A stretch of DNA of 40,627 nt from Flavobacterium sp. KMS. Its GTDB lineage: Bacteria > Bacteroidota > Bacteroidia > Flavobacteriales > Flavobacteriaceae. A program made the position numbers and the translations under genes. The notes under the pieces were generated by a model. It was not told the DNA's origin. It made no database searches and saw only the letters and a list, made by a program, of their open reading frames with translations. This document shows, piece by piece, positions 15,205 to 23,426 of the stretch (position 1 is the stretch's first letter; each line of letters opens with the position of its first letter). The stretch covers positions 1 through 40,627 of the forward strand of contig NZ_JSYP01000029.1 of assembly GCF_000813005.1 (NCBI RefSeq), given 5' to 3'.

Positions 15205-16038
15205 ATGCCGAAATTAAATCAATTTGAAACACTTGTTATAGATGAATTTGAAGAAGAAAAATTTCACCTTCCTTTTCATGGCCATACCTATTATGAAATT
15301 ATTTATATCGTAAAAGGCAATGGAATTCATCATCTTAATCAAAACTTACTTCCGTACAAAACGGGTGACCTATTTGTAATTTCGCCCGAAGATGAACATT
15401 GTTTTGATATCAAGAAATGCACTCGGTTTGTATATATAAAATTCACAGATAATTATTTCAATTCAAATAAAAGTCTTTTCTGCGATGATTTATTACTCAA
15501 TACTCCAGAGTGTTTTATGCGGGATAAACTCCTAAAAGAAACTGTTCTGAAATTAGATGAGCCTTGTAAAACAATCCTAAAAAACACAATAGAAAACATT
15601 ACAGCTTACAACAGCCGAATAGATGTAACAACTTCTCCAATTGTATTCTATCAGATCCTTTCAATCTTTGGATTAATCAAAGAAACCATGCGTGGTATGA
15701 ATCCTAAAGCACAAGGAAATCATTTTGATAGCGAGCAAATCACATCTTATGTCCATCAGAATATTTATTACCCAAAACTGGTTCAGATAAAAGCAATTTC
15801 TGCTCATTTTAATATAGCCGAAACCTATTTTAGTGCCTATTTTAAAAGAACATTCGCCATTAGTTATCGCGATTATATAAACAATCTAAGAACGATATTA
15901 ATCGAAAAAAGAATTACTAACAACCAAATGCCTATCAAGCAAATTGCCTACGAATTTGGCTTTACAGACGAAAGTCATTTATCAAATTACTTCAAAAAAA
16001 GAAAAAACATGAATCCTAGCGATTTCAAGAAATTGTAG
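15205..16038 (+). CDS. AraC-family transcriptional regulator (divergent to MFS)
   Basis: 277 residues from the ATG at 15205. A longer frame begins with TTG at 15169 but would start inside a likely promoter. The N-terminal half is a cupin-type sensor: HLPFHGHTYYEIIYIVKGNG and TGDLFVISPEDEHCFD. The C-terminal 100 residues hold two helix-turn-helix units: VQIKAISAHFNIAETYFSAY and MPIKQIAYEFGFTDESHLSN, followed by YFKKRKNMNPSDFKKL, the standard AraC ending. It binds DNA and presumably controls the divergent MFS gene in response to a small ligand; this target is inferred from position. Confidence 0.88.
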   Translation: MPKLNQFETLVIDEFEEEKFHLPFHGHTYYEIIYIVKGNGIHHLNQNLLPYKTGDLFVISPEDEHCFDIKKCTRFVYIKFTDNYFNSNKSLFCDDLLLNTPECFMRDKLLKETVLKLDEPCKTILKNTIENITAYNSRIDVTTSPIVFYQILSIFGLIKETMRGMNPKAQGNHFDSEQITSYVHQNIYYPKLVQIKAISAHFNIAETYFSAYFKRTFAISYRDYINNLRTILIEKRITNNQMPIKQIAYEFGFTDESHLSNYFKKRKNMNPSDFKKL

Positions 16039-16593
16039 ATTCTAAGACGTGTGTATATTTATTGATTGCCTATAGAGGGAACACGGATAAAACAGATTCG
16101 CTAAAGCGAAAACGCGATCCCGAAGCGTCGGGACGGATTTCTTTCTATTGTTTTTTATTTACGTAAAAGTCACAAACTAAGCAACCTTTGCCTCTTAGTA
16201 CCTTAGAGCCTTAAAAAAGAAGTCATAAATCACAACGATTATTTTAAACACAAACTAAGCAACCTCAGCACCTCAGAGCCTGTACCTCTGTACCTTTCCT
16301 AAAAAACCTTTGAACCTTTGCTTCTTAGTGCCTTAGAGCCTTAAAAAAAAGTCATAAATCACAACGATTATTTCAAACAAAAACTAAGCAACCTTAGCAC
16401 CTCAGAGCCTTAGTACCTCTGTACCTTTCCTAAACTAAAAATGTCTTATTCAGCTGTTTTTATAGCTTATTGCGGCAATAAACCCACCCTTTCTGAGCTT
16501 ACTTTGCAAAAATCCAGGTGTTTATTATATCGTGAAAACAAGTGTATTTCAGTATAATACCCTATTACAGTTTAATAAATACCATTTACGGCT
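16039..16593. repeat. Gene-free repeat region with 129-bp tandem duplication
   Basis: 555 bases. 16075-16140 carries hairpin-forming dispersed repeat sequence (TCGCTAAAGCGA, TCCCGAAGCGTCGGGA). About 16177-16430 contains a unit of CCTTAGAGCCTTAAAAAA, GTCATAAATCACAACGATTA and ACTAAGCAACCT twice at 129-bp spacing (GTCATAAATC at 16222 and 16351). The remainder precedes the PorP-like gene; no clear promoter was found. Confidence 0.75.
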
Positions 16594-17586
16594 TTGATAT
16601 ATACTAAAATTAGATTTTCAGTACTTTTATTATTTATATTTTCCTTTTCTTATTCTCAAGAAGGAATTCCTATATACTCCGATTATTTATCAGACAACTA
16701 TTACCTGATACATCCATCAATGGCAGGAGCTTCTGATTGTACTAAATTAAGAGTAACATCACGCAGCCAATGGTCTGGACAAGACGATGCGCCTTCGCTT
16801 CAAACATTAAGTCTTAGCAGCCGAATTGGAGATAGAACCGGTGCAGGTATTATACTCTTTAATGATAAAAATGGATATCATTCTCAAAAAGGGATAAAAC
16901 TTACTTATGCCTATCATATTCTTTTTTCAAGAGATGAAATGGACTTAAATCAACTTTCATTTGGTATGAATGCTGGAGTTATTCAAAGTCAGTTAGACGA
17001 AACTTCATTCATTGGTTTTGATCCAATTGTAAACGGAGGTGTCTTAAAAGATTCTTACTTTAATGTTGATTTTGGAGCGTCTTATAATTATCTAAATTTT
17101 TATACCCACGCAACAGTTCAAGGTGCTCTCGAAACAAGACGTCAGTTATATACTGAATATGAAAATAAAAATATCCGAAAATATCTTTTGAGTGCAGGAT
17201 ATACTTTTGGGAGCAAAAAAAGAATATGGATAGAACCTTCATTCCTTTTTCAGCTAGTTGATAAAACCAAAGAAAAAATAATCGATATTAACTTAAAAGC
17301 TTATAAAAAAATTGGAGAAGGTAATATATGGGCAGCCTTGTCATACCGAAGAAATTTTAACGGTACCGAATATTATAATGGTATTGATGTTTCTAAACAA
17401 AACCTACAATACGTAACTCCTATTTTAGGAGCTAAGTACAAAAATTTTATGTTTGCTTACACATATTCTAAAGTTATAGGCGATATACAATTTGATAGCG
17501 GGGCATATCATCAAGTTACATTAGGAATAAATTTATTCTGCAAAAAAGAACGATATGAATGTGAATGTCCTGCGATAAATTTATAA
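16594..17586 (+). CDS. PorP/SprF family type IX secretion-associated outer membrane protein (solitary)
   Basis: 330 residues. Signal peptide ending SFSYSQ, then the family's opening: PIYSDYLSDNYYLIHPSMAGASDCTKLRVTSRSQWSG, followed by QTLSLSSRIGDRTGAGIILF. The rest is alternating beta-strands ending in a final strand-like YHQVTLGINLF, as in SprF/PorP proteins, which are predicted outer-membrane barrels needed for export of particular partner adhesins through the type IX system. The start is TTG at 16594; the first internal Met is residue 43, beyond the signal peptide. Unusually, no adhesin or OmpA gene lies beside it, and the C-terminus is cysteine-rich (CKKERYECEC). Confidence 0.87.
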   Translation: MIYTKIRFSVLLLFIFSFSYSQEGIPIYSDYLSDNYYLIHPSMAGASDCTKLRVTSRSQWSGQDDAPSLQTLSLSSRIGDRTGAGIILFNDKNGYHSQKGIKLTYAYHILFSRDEMDLNQLSFGMNAGVIQSQLDETSFIGFDPIVNGGVLKDSYFNVDFGASYNYLNFYTHATVQGALETRRQLYTEYENKNIRKYLLSAGYTFGSKKRIWIEPSFLFQLVDKTKEKIIDINLKAYKKIGEGNIWAALSYRRNFNGTEYYNGIDVSKQNLQYVTPILGAKYKNFMFAYTYSKVIGDIQFDSGAYHQVTLGINLFCKKERYECECPAINL

Positions 17587-17623
17587 TTCTGATTTAAACA
17601 AAAACAACCGATTATAACAAATA

Positions 17624-17660
17624 AAAAAGCGAATATCCATTTTTAGGCTATTCGCTTTTT
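17624..17660 (+). terminator. Terminator of the solitary PorP/SprF gene
   Basis: AAAAAGCGAATA pairs with TATTCGCTTTTT (12 bp, 13-nt loop), 38 nt after the stop codon. Confidence 0.85.
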
Positions 17661-17826
17661 AAGTAACTTGGCATTGATATTTTTTTTGCTAATATATTGA
17701 ATCCTAAAAAACATAAAATTACAGACATACTGAAGTAGCAATTAATGATGCTATAAAATATTTTGAAAGCAAAACTAAATTTAATAAAACCGTTCATCAT
17801 AAGTAGTAAATAAATCTGTTTATGAA

Positions 17827-17900
17827 AGACGCACTGCGGTGCGTCTCTACAGAAAACCTTTGAACCTCTGCATCTTTGAACCTTTGAACCTTTAAAAAAA
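17827..17900. repeat. REP-like palindrome, copy D, with TTTGAACC tail
   Basis: AGACGCACTGCGGTGCGTCT (17827-17846) followed by CTACAGAAAACCTTTGAACC and a short TTTGAACCT array. It has the same palindrome-plus-tail order as the copies in the island at 10.1-10.9 kb, showing the element is dispersed. It is immediately upstream of the 2H phosphoesterase promoter. The rest of 17661-17826 shows nothing recognisable. Confidence 0.8.
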
Positions 17901-17910
17901 ATTTATTCCT

Positions 17911-17918
17911 TAATTTTG
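17911..17918 (+). promoter_or_regulatory. -7 element of the 2H phosphoesterase gene
   Basis: TAATTTTG is a full match to TAnnTTTG, 18 nt before the ATG at 17937. A TTTG lies 24 nt upstream, longer than the usual spacing. It overlaps an alternative TTG start at 17916, which argues for the ATG. Confidence 0.55.
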
Positions 17919-17936
17919 TTTCAAAACGAAACCACC

Positions 17937-18497
17937 ATGCAAAAGCATTATTCAGTAGCTATATATCCTCCAGAGGCGACTATCGCTTTGATTAAATCAA
18001 TGAAAGAACAATTGGCTGATGAAATAAAATGGTTTAACAGCAAAAATTCAGTTGCGCATATCACCATTTGCGAATTTAAAGCTACGGATAAAGAACTTGA
18101 AATAGTTAAAGCTAAATTAAGTCGTTTATGCGATTCTTTTGAGCCATTTGAGGTACAACTCGATAAATTTGATTCTTATTCTAATGGAGCATTTGTAATA
18201 ACTCCAAACGAGGTTTCCAGAAACAAATTAAAACCAATTATGAAACGGGTTCATCAATCACTTGTTATTCCGAATATGAAAAAAAGCGATAATCCGCATC
18301 TATCTATTGCAAGAAGATTAACTCCTGAAAATATCGAAATTGCAAACCGACTATTTACTACAATTAATACCAACTTTATATGCGATAGTATTGTACTAAG
18401 ACAATTTAACGAAGTGGTAAAACAATTTTCAGTAATCGATACATTTCAATTCAACGGTAATACACAACCAGAATTAATACAAGGAACACTTTTTTAG
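17937..18497 (+). CDS. 2H phosphoesterase (2'-5' RNA ligase family)
   Basis: 186 residues from the ATG at 17937 (a TTG-initiated extension at 17916 runs into the promoter). Two His-x-Ser/Thr motifs define the 2H fold: VAHITICEF in the N-terminal half and NPHLSIARRL in the C-terminal half. They form the catalytic pair for hydrolysis or ligation of 2',5' or cyclic phosphodiester bonds in RNA or nucleotides. The substrate is unknown; members act in RNA processing, nucleotide turnover or stress. Monocistronic, with unrelated neighbours. Confidence 0.85.
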   Translation: MQKHYSVAIYPPEATIALIKSMKEQLADEIKWFNSKNSVAHITICEFKATDKELEIVKAKLSRLCDSFEPFEVQLDKFDSYSNGAFVITPNEVSRNKLKPIMKRVHQSLVIPNMKKSDNPHLSIARRLTPENIEIANRLFTTINTNFICDSIVLRQFNEVVKQFSVIDTFQFNGNTQPELIQGTLF

Positions 18498-18573
18498 TAT
18501 AAATGCAACCAACAACTTTAAACTATCAACAATCAACTATAAACCAACAACAATAAACAAATAACCAAATTTC

Positions 18574-18581
18574 GTATATTT
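18574..18581 (+). promoter_or_regulatory. -7 element of the AraC gene at 18603
   Basis: TATATTTG is a perfect TAnnTTTG, 22 nt upstream of the ATG. A -33 TTG at the usual distance is not evident. Confidence 0.55.
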
Positions 18582-18602
18582 GAATTTCACAAATCATTTG
18601 GT

Positions 18603-19532
18603 ATGAAAACAACATCTATAGACGAGTTTTATAAAAATCTCACTGAAGGTTCGGATATTGAACCAAGTTCGTTATTACCGAATGATATTAAAAAAGAAAT
18701 CGGTCACTTTAATGTTTTCAATACAAAAGAACTTTGGGAAAAACTCCGAGAAAAACCTTTTATGCCTTATGACCGAAGAGCATACTACAAAATAAGTTTA
18801 ATAAGAGGTAAAAACAGAGCCGAATACGCCGATAAAGTAATTGATATTGAGAAAAATGCTATTTTGTTTGCTACCCCAAAAATTCCTTATCATTATGTTC
18901 CACAAGACATATATCAATCAGGGCATTTTTGCGTTTTTACATCTGAATTTATAACAGGTAATAAAAACGGAATAGAACTCGATGAACTTCCTATTTTTAA
19001 ATCTGATGGTTACCCAGTTTTTCTATTAACGGATGAAGAATCTACAGAAATTGAATTCATATTCCAAAAAATACACAAAGAAATCAATTCTGACTACCTT
19101 TACAAGTACGATTTAATTCGTAATTATGTATCTGAATTAATTCATTTTGGGCAAAAATTACAACCCATAACAGCTTTATATTCCAAACATAATTCCGCAG
19201 CCAGAGTTTCTTCATTATTTATAGAATTACTTGAGAGACAATTCCCTATAGAATCTCCACACCAAAGATTGGAATTAAAAACTGCTAAAGATTTTGCAGC
19301 ACGATTATCTATTCATGTAAATCATCTTAATAAAGTACTTAAAGAAAATACAGGTAAAACTACTACCGAATTAATAAGTAGCCGACTAACACAGGAAGCC
19401 AAAATTCTATTAAAAGAAACGGATTGGAATGTATCTGAAATTGCATATTCACTTGGTTTTGAAGAACTAGCACACTTTTCTAATTTTTTCAAAAAACAAA
19501 CTACACTTACACCATTATCATTTCGCACATAA
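18603..19532 (+). CDS. AraC-family transcriptional regulator (upstream of two dehydrogenases)
   Basis: 309 residues. The N-terminal two thirds form a ligand-sensing region without clear family motifs except KIPYHYVPQ and HFCVFTSEFITG, seen in many Bacteroidota AraC regulators. The C-terminal domain has the two HTH units: TAKDFAARLSIHVNHLNKVL and WNVSEIAYSLGFEELAHFSN, then FFKKQTTLTPLSFR. It is co-directional with two short-chain dehydrogenase genes that begin 100 nt downstream behind their own -7 element. This AraC-plus-SDR layout is frequent in Flavobacterium and suggests control of the dehydrogenases, which remains an inference. Confidence 0.88.
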   Translation: MKTTSIDEFYKNLTEGSDIEPSSLLPNDIKKEIGHFNVFNTKELWEKLREKPFMPYDRRAYYKISLIRGKNRAEYADKVIDIEKNAILFATPKIPYHYVPQDIYQSGHFCVFTSEFITGNKNGIELDELPIFKSDGYPVFLLTDEESTEIEFIFQKIHKEINSDYLYKYDLIRNYVSELIHFGQKLQPITALYSKHNSAARVSSLFIELLERQFPIESPHQRLELKTAKDFAARLSIHVNHLNKVLKENTGKTTTELISSRLTQEAKILLKETDWNVSEIAYSLGFEELAHFSNFFKKQTTLTPLSFRT

Positions 19533-19598
19533 TTAGTCTGATTTGAATTTCGCAAACATCAGATTGATATTTGCAACTCTCCAGTTTTACTTCGTTCC

Positions 19599-19606
19599 TA
19601 CCTTTG
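19599..19606 (+). promoter_or_regulatory. -7 element of the dehydrogenase pair
   Basis: TACCTTTG fully matches TAnnTTTG, 29 nt upstream of the ATG at 19635. Confidence 0.5.
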
Positions 19607-19634
19607 TCTTATCAATTTAAAAATAAATAGAGGA

Positions 19635-20360
19635 ATGGAATTACTGAACAATAAAATACTAATTACTGGTGGCGCAAGCGGTATTGGCTTGGGACTTACC
19701 GAAAGATTTATTAAAGAAAATAATACTGTGATTGTTTGTGGAAGACGTAAATCTGTCTTAAAAGAACTTACCGATAAATTCCCAACAGTAATTACTAGAA
19801 TATGTGATTTATCGATTGAAGAGGAACGAATAAATCTTTATAAATGGATATCCGAAAATCACAGCGATCTAAATGTTCTTGTAAATAATGCAGGGATTCA
19901 GCAATGGATGAATGTTTCTGACGAAGATTTCTTTGAACGTGCAAAAACTGAAATAGCAACCAATATTGAAGCTCCTCTACATTTAATCTCTCTTTTTATT
20001 AATTTAAAATCGCTTAAAACGGTTATGAATGTAACGTCGGGACTTTCTTTTTCTCCTTATGCCAAAGTCCCTGTTTATTCGGCTACAAAGGCCTTTTTTC
20101 GTTCATTTACTTTGTCTCTTCGTCATTTGCTAAAAGCAAAAAACATTGAGGTAATCGAAATAATTCCGCCTGCATTAAATACTGACCTTGGAGGTATCGG
20201 TTTGCATAATGCTGCGCCAAGTGTAGAAAGTTTTATCGAATCTATTTTTGAACAATTAAAAGAAGGAAAAGACCAACTTACATTTGGATCTAGCGAAACA
20301 AGAGCTAATGTAAGTGCAGCCGATTTAAAAACAGCATTCAACCAAATGAATGCCAATTAA
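19635..20360 (+). CDS. Short-chain dehydrogenase/reductase (DltE-like)
   Basis: 241 residues. Rossmann NAD(P)-binding motif TGGASGIGLGL at residues 11-21, a basic residue pair after strand 2 (CGRRKS) suggesting NADP preference, NNAG motif (VLVNNAGIQQW), catalytic Ser in NVTSGLSF and YSATK catalytic Tyr/Lys. The INLYKWI, VYSATKAFFRSFT and PPALNTDL segments resemble the DltE subgroup of classical SDRs. Substrate unknown. The next SDR gene starts 20 nt after its stop codon, so they are likely co-transcribed. Confidence 0.88.
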   Translation: MELLNNKILITGGASGIGLGLTERFIKENNTVIVCGRRKSVLKELTDKFPTVITRICDLSIEEERINLYKWISENHSDLNVLVNNAGIQQWMNVSDEDFFERAKTEIATNIEAPLHLISLFINLKSLKTVMNVTSGLSFSPYAKVPVYSATKAFFRSFTLSLRHLLKAKNIEVIEIIPPALNTDLGGIGLHNAAPSVESFIESIFEQLKEGKDQLTFGSSETRANVSAADLKTAFNQMNAN

Positions 20361-20379
20361 TAACAATAAAAGAATCAAA

Positions 20380-21147
20380 ATGACAACAAACACAAAAATA
20401 GCCTTGGTAACTGGTGGTAGCAGAGGATTAGGAAGAAATATGGCAATAAGCATCGCTAAAAAAGGAATTAATGTAATACTTACTTATAATAGTAACGAAG
20501 ATGAAGCTAAAGCTGTTGTAGCCGAAATTGAAAAACTAGGACAAAAAGCAGTTGCATTACAACTTAATACTGGCGGAAATATAAAGAGTTTTGATACTTT
20601 TTACAACCAAATTACAACTGTATTAAAAGAGACTTTTAATACAGAACGCTTTGATTTTTTAATCAATAATGCCGGTATCGGAATAAATGCTCCCTTCGCT
20701 GAAACTACCGAAGAACAATTTGACCAGTTAATGAATATCAATTATAAAGGTGTTTATTTCTTAACCCAAAAAGCATTGCCTTTTTTACAAGATGGCGGCC
20801 GAATAATTAATATCTCAACAGGATTAGCACGCTTTACTGGACCTGGTTATTCTGCTTATGCTTCGATGAAAGGTGCGATAGAAACATTTACAAAATACCT
20901 TGCAAAGGAACTTGGTAACCGAAAAATCACTGCCAATGTTGTAGCTCCTGGAGCAATAGAAACCGATTTTGGTGGTGGAGCCGTTAGAGACATCCAGCAA
21001 TATAATGATTACGTAAAATCTGTAACCGCATTAGGTCGTGCCGGATTACCAGATGACATTGGTGGTGTTGTAGCTTTTTTATGTACCGAAGATGCCCGAT
21101 GGATTAATGCGCAACGTATTGAGGTTTCGGGAGGAATGAATTTGTAA
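20380..21147 (+). CDS. Short-chain dehydrogenase/reductase (FabG-like)
   Basis: 255 residues from the ATG at 20380. A longer frame starting at 20350 overlaps the previous gene and adds a polar, unconserved MPINNNKRIK, so the later start is preferred. Motifs: TGGSRGLGRNM (cofactor loop), LINNAGIG, NISTGLARF (catalytic Ser region), YSAYASMKGA (Tyr/Lys), and C-terminal EVSGGMNL typical of FabG-like enzymes. It reduces or oxidises an unknown carbonyl or alcohol with NAD(P). Second gene of a two-gene unit with the DltE-like SDR, following an AraC regulator. Confidence 0.88.
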   Translation: MTTNTKIALVTGGSRGLGRNMAISIAKKGINVILTYNSNEDEAKAVVAEIEKLGQKAVALQLNTGGNIKSFDTFYNQITTVLKETFNTERFDFLINNAGIGINAPFAETTEEQFDQLMNINYKGVYFLTQKALPFLQDGGRIINISTGLARFTGPGYSAYASMKGAIETFTKYLAKELGNRKITANVVAPGAIETDFGGGAVRDIQQYNDYVKSVTALGRAGLPDDIGGVVAFLCTEDARWINAQRIEVSGGMNL

Positions 21148-21153
21148 AAAACA

Positions 21154-21223
21154 TTTCACCATTAAGGAATTAAGTTTCATTAAGGATAAACACTTCCCTT
21201 TTCTTAATTTCTTAATGGTGAAA
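21154..21223. terminator. Long inverted repeat, probable bidirectional terminator
   Basis: TTTCACCATTAAGGAATTAA plus G (21154-21174) pairs with CTTAATTTCTTAATGGTGAA plus A (21203-21223), 21 bp with one G-U pair and a 28-nt loop. It separates the convergent SDR and DoxX genes and ends in an A/T run. It may also be a dispersed hairpin element. Confidence 0.65.
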
Positions 21224-21247
21224 AAATCTTTAGACAGTTAGCTACTT

Positions 21248-21619
21248 TTATAAAATTATTTTAAAAGTCTTGTCTGTCCATAACAGTAATACGGAGAGAA
21301 TACACATTATAAGAGAATTATAAAAATGATTGTATTCCTGATGAGCCATATGAGCTGTAAATGCACCTATTGCAAAAGGAAACAACAATAGAATCCCAAT
21401 TGTTTTTATAGGCGGATTAAATAACCCTATAACAATTAACAAGACACCGATAAGTTCTCCGATGCCAATATAAATTGTCCAAATCTTGTTAAAGCCTAAA
21501 GATTCCATGCTTTTCATCATAGATTCTTTTTGAAAAACTTTGAAAAGTGAGGCATACCCAAATACATAGAGATAATACAAATAACTCACCCAATAAATGA
21601 TTGTTTTAATAGTTTCCAT
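21248..21619 (-). CDS. DoxX-like membrane protein
   Basis: 123 residues with four predicted membrane helices, the DoxX/DoxX_2 topology. Characteristic pieces are GYASLFKVFQKESMMKSMESLG after helix 1, IYIGIGELIGVLLIVIGLF and FTAHMAHQEYNHFYNSLIM. DoxX-like proteins are small inner-membrane proteins linked to redox or quinone stress in several bacteria. It is divergent from an HxlR regulator with a 104-bp shared control region, a recurrent pairing that suggests repression by that regulator until an electrophile or oxidant appears (inferred). Confidence 0.85.
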   Translation of the reverse strand: METIKTIIYWVSYLYYLYVFGYASLFKVFQKESMMKSMESLGFNKIWTIYIGIGELIGVLLIVIGLFNPPIKTIGILLLFPFAIGAFTAHMAHQEYNHFYNSLIMCILSVLLLWTDKTFKIIL

Positions 21620-21651
21620 TTTTTACAAATTTTAATTTTTACGCTGTAAAT

Positions 21652-21685
21652 GTATTTACTAACTTGCATTTATTAAAGTACATAC
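21652..21685. promoter_or_regulatory. Candidate HxlR operator
   Basis: GTATTTACT (21652-21660) and AGTACATAC (21677-21685) form an interrupted inverted repeat with one mismatch, spaced 16 nt, in the region between DoxX and HxlR genes. A further GTAAGTACAC lies at 21711-21720. HxlR proteins bind such GTAC-rich dyads in studied cases; binding here is inferred. Confidence 0.5.
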
Positions 21686-21723
21686 AAAATTGTAGGGTAC
21701 TGATAAAAAAGTAAGTACACGCT

Positions 21724-22083
21724 ATGAGAAAAGAAAACTCTACCAATAGTATTAATGAAAATTACTTAAACGAGAATTGTGGTATCGCCTATACGCTATC
21801 GATAATTGGAGGGAGATGGAAAATAAACATATTAAGCTATCTTATAAATGAGAATAAACTCCGATACAGTGAATTAAAATTAAGACTTACAGGAATTTCA
21901 GAGCGTATGCTTATCTCTAAACTTAAAGAATTAGAAAATGATGGTTTAATAAATCGGATTGTCCACGCGCAAGTTCCTCCTAAAGTAGAATATGAATTAA
22001 CGGAACTTGGTAAATCTTTTAAAGAAATTTTAGATTTAATGTCCAACTGGGGAGAGAAAAATAACAAGGTACTAAGGCACTGA
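21724..22083 (+). CDS. HxlR-family winged-helix transcriptional regulator
   Basis: 119 residues. The HxlR signature is complete: an N-terminal Cys (NENCGIAYTLSIIGGRWKINIL), then LRYSELKLRLTGISERMLISKLKELENDGLI (recognition helix and wing) and PPKVEYELTELGKSF. The conserved Cys near residue 19 is the sensing thiol in redox or aldehyde-responsive members such as HypR and YodB. Likely a dimeric regulator of the divergent DoxX gene and itself. The 3' end is followed by a possible terminator at 22154-22206. Confidence 0.9.
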   Translation: MRKENSTNSINENYLNENCGIAYTLSIIGGRWKINILSYLINENKLRYSELKLRLTGISERMLISKLKELENDGLINRIVHAQVPPKVEYELTELGKSFKEILDLMSNWGEKNNKVLRH

Positions 22084-22125
22084 GTTGTAAAAGTTATTCC
22101 GCTTGAACACAAAACATTCATCATC

Positions 22126-22156
22126 TTGTCATTATGAGCGGAGTCGAAGAATCTCC
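22126..22156 (+). repeat. Dispersed GTCATT...GAGTCGAAGAATCTC element
   Basis: TTGTCATTATGAGCGGAGTC followed by GAAGAATCTCC. This is the common 'GTCATTCTGAGC.GAGTCGAAGAATCT' interspersed sequence known from many Bacteroidota genomes. A relative lies on the minus strand at 7009-7050. Confidence 0.7.
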
Positions 22157-22206
22157 ATAAGTGAGTCTATAACCTATTAAGAGTCACTTATGGAAATTGT
22201 TTTTTC
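22154..22206 (+). terminator. Hairpin after the HxlR gene
   Basis: TCCATAAGTGA pairs with TCACTTATGGA (11 bp, 19-nt loop) followed by AATTGTTTTTTC. It partly overlaps the dispersed element. Further AACCTTTG-type low-complexity sequence follows at 22275-22325 before the DUF695-like stop codon. Confidence 0.55.
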
Positions 22207-22331
22207 AACTCACTATAAATTCTTATCTTCTTACGTCAGGATAATATTTCGAGTACTATTTTGTTTGTTTTATGTTCAAACTGAGCAACCTCAGAACCTT
22301 TGCAACTTAGTGCCTTAGTATCTCAAAAAGA

Positions 22332-23426
22332 CTAATTCATATATCTATTAAAAGATTGCCAGTATTTGTCTTTGTAAATTTCATATTCAATCTCAACTTG
22401 AGAGGCAAATTTATTCTTAATCTCTTCCAGTACTTTTGAAGGTTTTCTAAAATCTTTACAAGCAAAATAAATTTCTCTTAAATTTTCCGCAGTTTCACGC
22501 CCTAGATTAAGATATCCTTCGGAATCTTTAAGTTCTTTCATTAAAAAATCATCTTCGATTTCATTTAATAACTGAAAGGTTTCATTATCAGGAAATCCGT
22601 TATTATCCTCTCCATTATAACCTATTTTTACGGTTACAATCCATGGATGTGATGGTTTAGCATCCCATTCAAACAATGTAGAATTAATAACCGCAATTAG
22701 AGGTAAACCACTACTAAGTGTAGCTTCAAGACTAGAATAACCATCATTCTCAGTATTATGCCTTACTCCTTCATACTTCTCTACAAATTCCTTTTGTCTC
22801 CAAATCAGGAAATCTTGTAGTTTCTCGATAGGTACTAATTCTTTATTTGCTTCATCTTTACCAATTACATCAATTATATCTATGTTTTCGGTAAAGTGTA
22901 ATTCTCCCAGATAATTATCTAAAAAGATATAAGTTCCGTTAGTTATAATTGGCTTATTCTCTTCATTACAATCTAAATGTACTACTGTAATATCTATTTT
23001 ATCTGGATATTCCTTATCATCATTTGAGTAAAAAAACAGATTATCACTACCAAAAGTATAATCTCCCATTTTTATACAAACATTTTTAATATCTGTCGCT
23101 GGTTTTAAGGCAGTAAATTTCCAGTTCGGAAGTTTAGGAGCTGCATTAACTAATTCTTCTACAAAAACAATATTCTTTATGTTTCCATCGGCAGTAAGAA
23201 CCAATTCAGCAGTTTGTTCATTAAGCATTCCAGTCAAAAAGAAATACCCCTCTTTTAAACTTTCTAGTTGGGGAGATAATTTATCAAAAAAATCTTTCTC
23301 GATATTTGTACCTCTATTCACAGCGTTGTAAAAATCCTTTTCATTTTTTTCAAACCAATTCCAAAAATCAGCATTTGACTTTATAGCTTCACTCTTTTTT
23401 CCAAAAATATTTTTAAGCATACTCAT
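22332..23426 (-). CDS. DUF695-like protein
   Basis: 364 residues, acidic, no signal peptide or membrane helix. The C-terminal part resembles the DUF695 family: HPWIVTVKIGYNGEDNNGFP, an EIEDDFL segment, GRETAENLREIYFACKDFRK and a closing VEIEYEIYKDKYWQSF. The N-terminal half (FWNWFEKNEKDFYNAV, LEGYFFLTGM-type segment, TAELVLTADG) is of the type often fused in front of it. Function unknown. An alternative start at Met3 (23420) is possible. Neighbours are unrelated. Confidence 0.75.
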   Translation of the reverse strand: MSMLKNIFGKKSEAIKSNADFWNWFEKNEKDFYNAVNRGTNIEKDFFDKLSPQLESLKEGYFFLTGMLNEQTAELVLTADGNIKNIVFVEELVNAAPKLPNWKFTALKPATDIKNVCIKMGDYTFGSDNLFFYSNDDKEYPDKIDITVVHLDCNEENKPIITNGTYIFLDNYLGELHFTENIDIIDVIGKDEANKELVPIEKLQDFLIWRQKEFVEKYEGVRHNTENDGYSSLEATLSSGLPLIAVINSTLFEWDAKPSHPWIVTVKIGYNGEDNNGFPDNETFQLLNEIEDDFLMKELKDSEGYLNLGRETAENLREIYFACKDFRKPSKVLEEIKNKFASQVEIEYEIYKDKYWQSFNRYMN

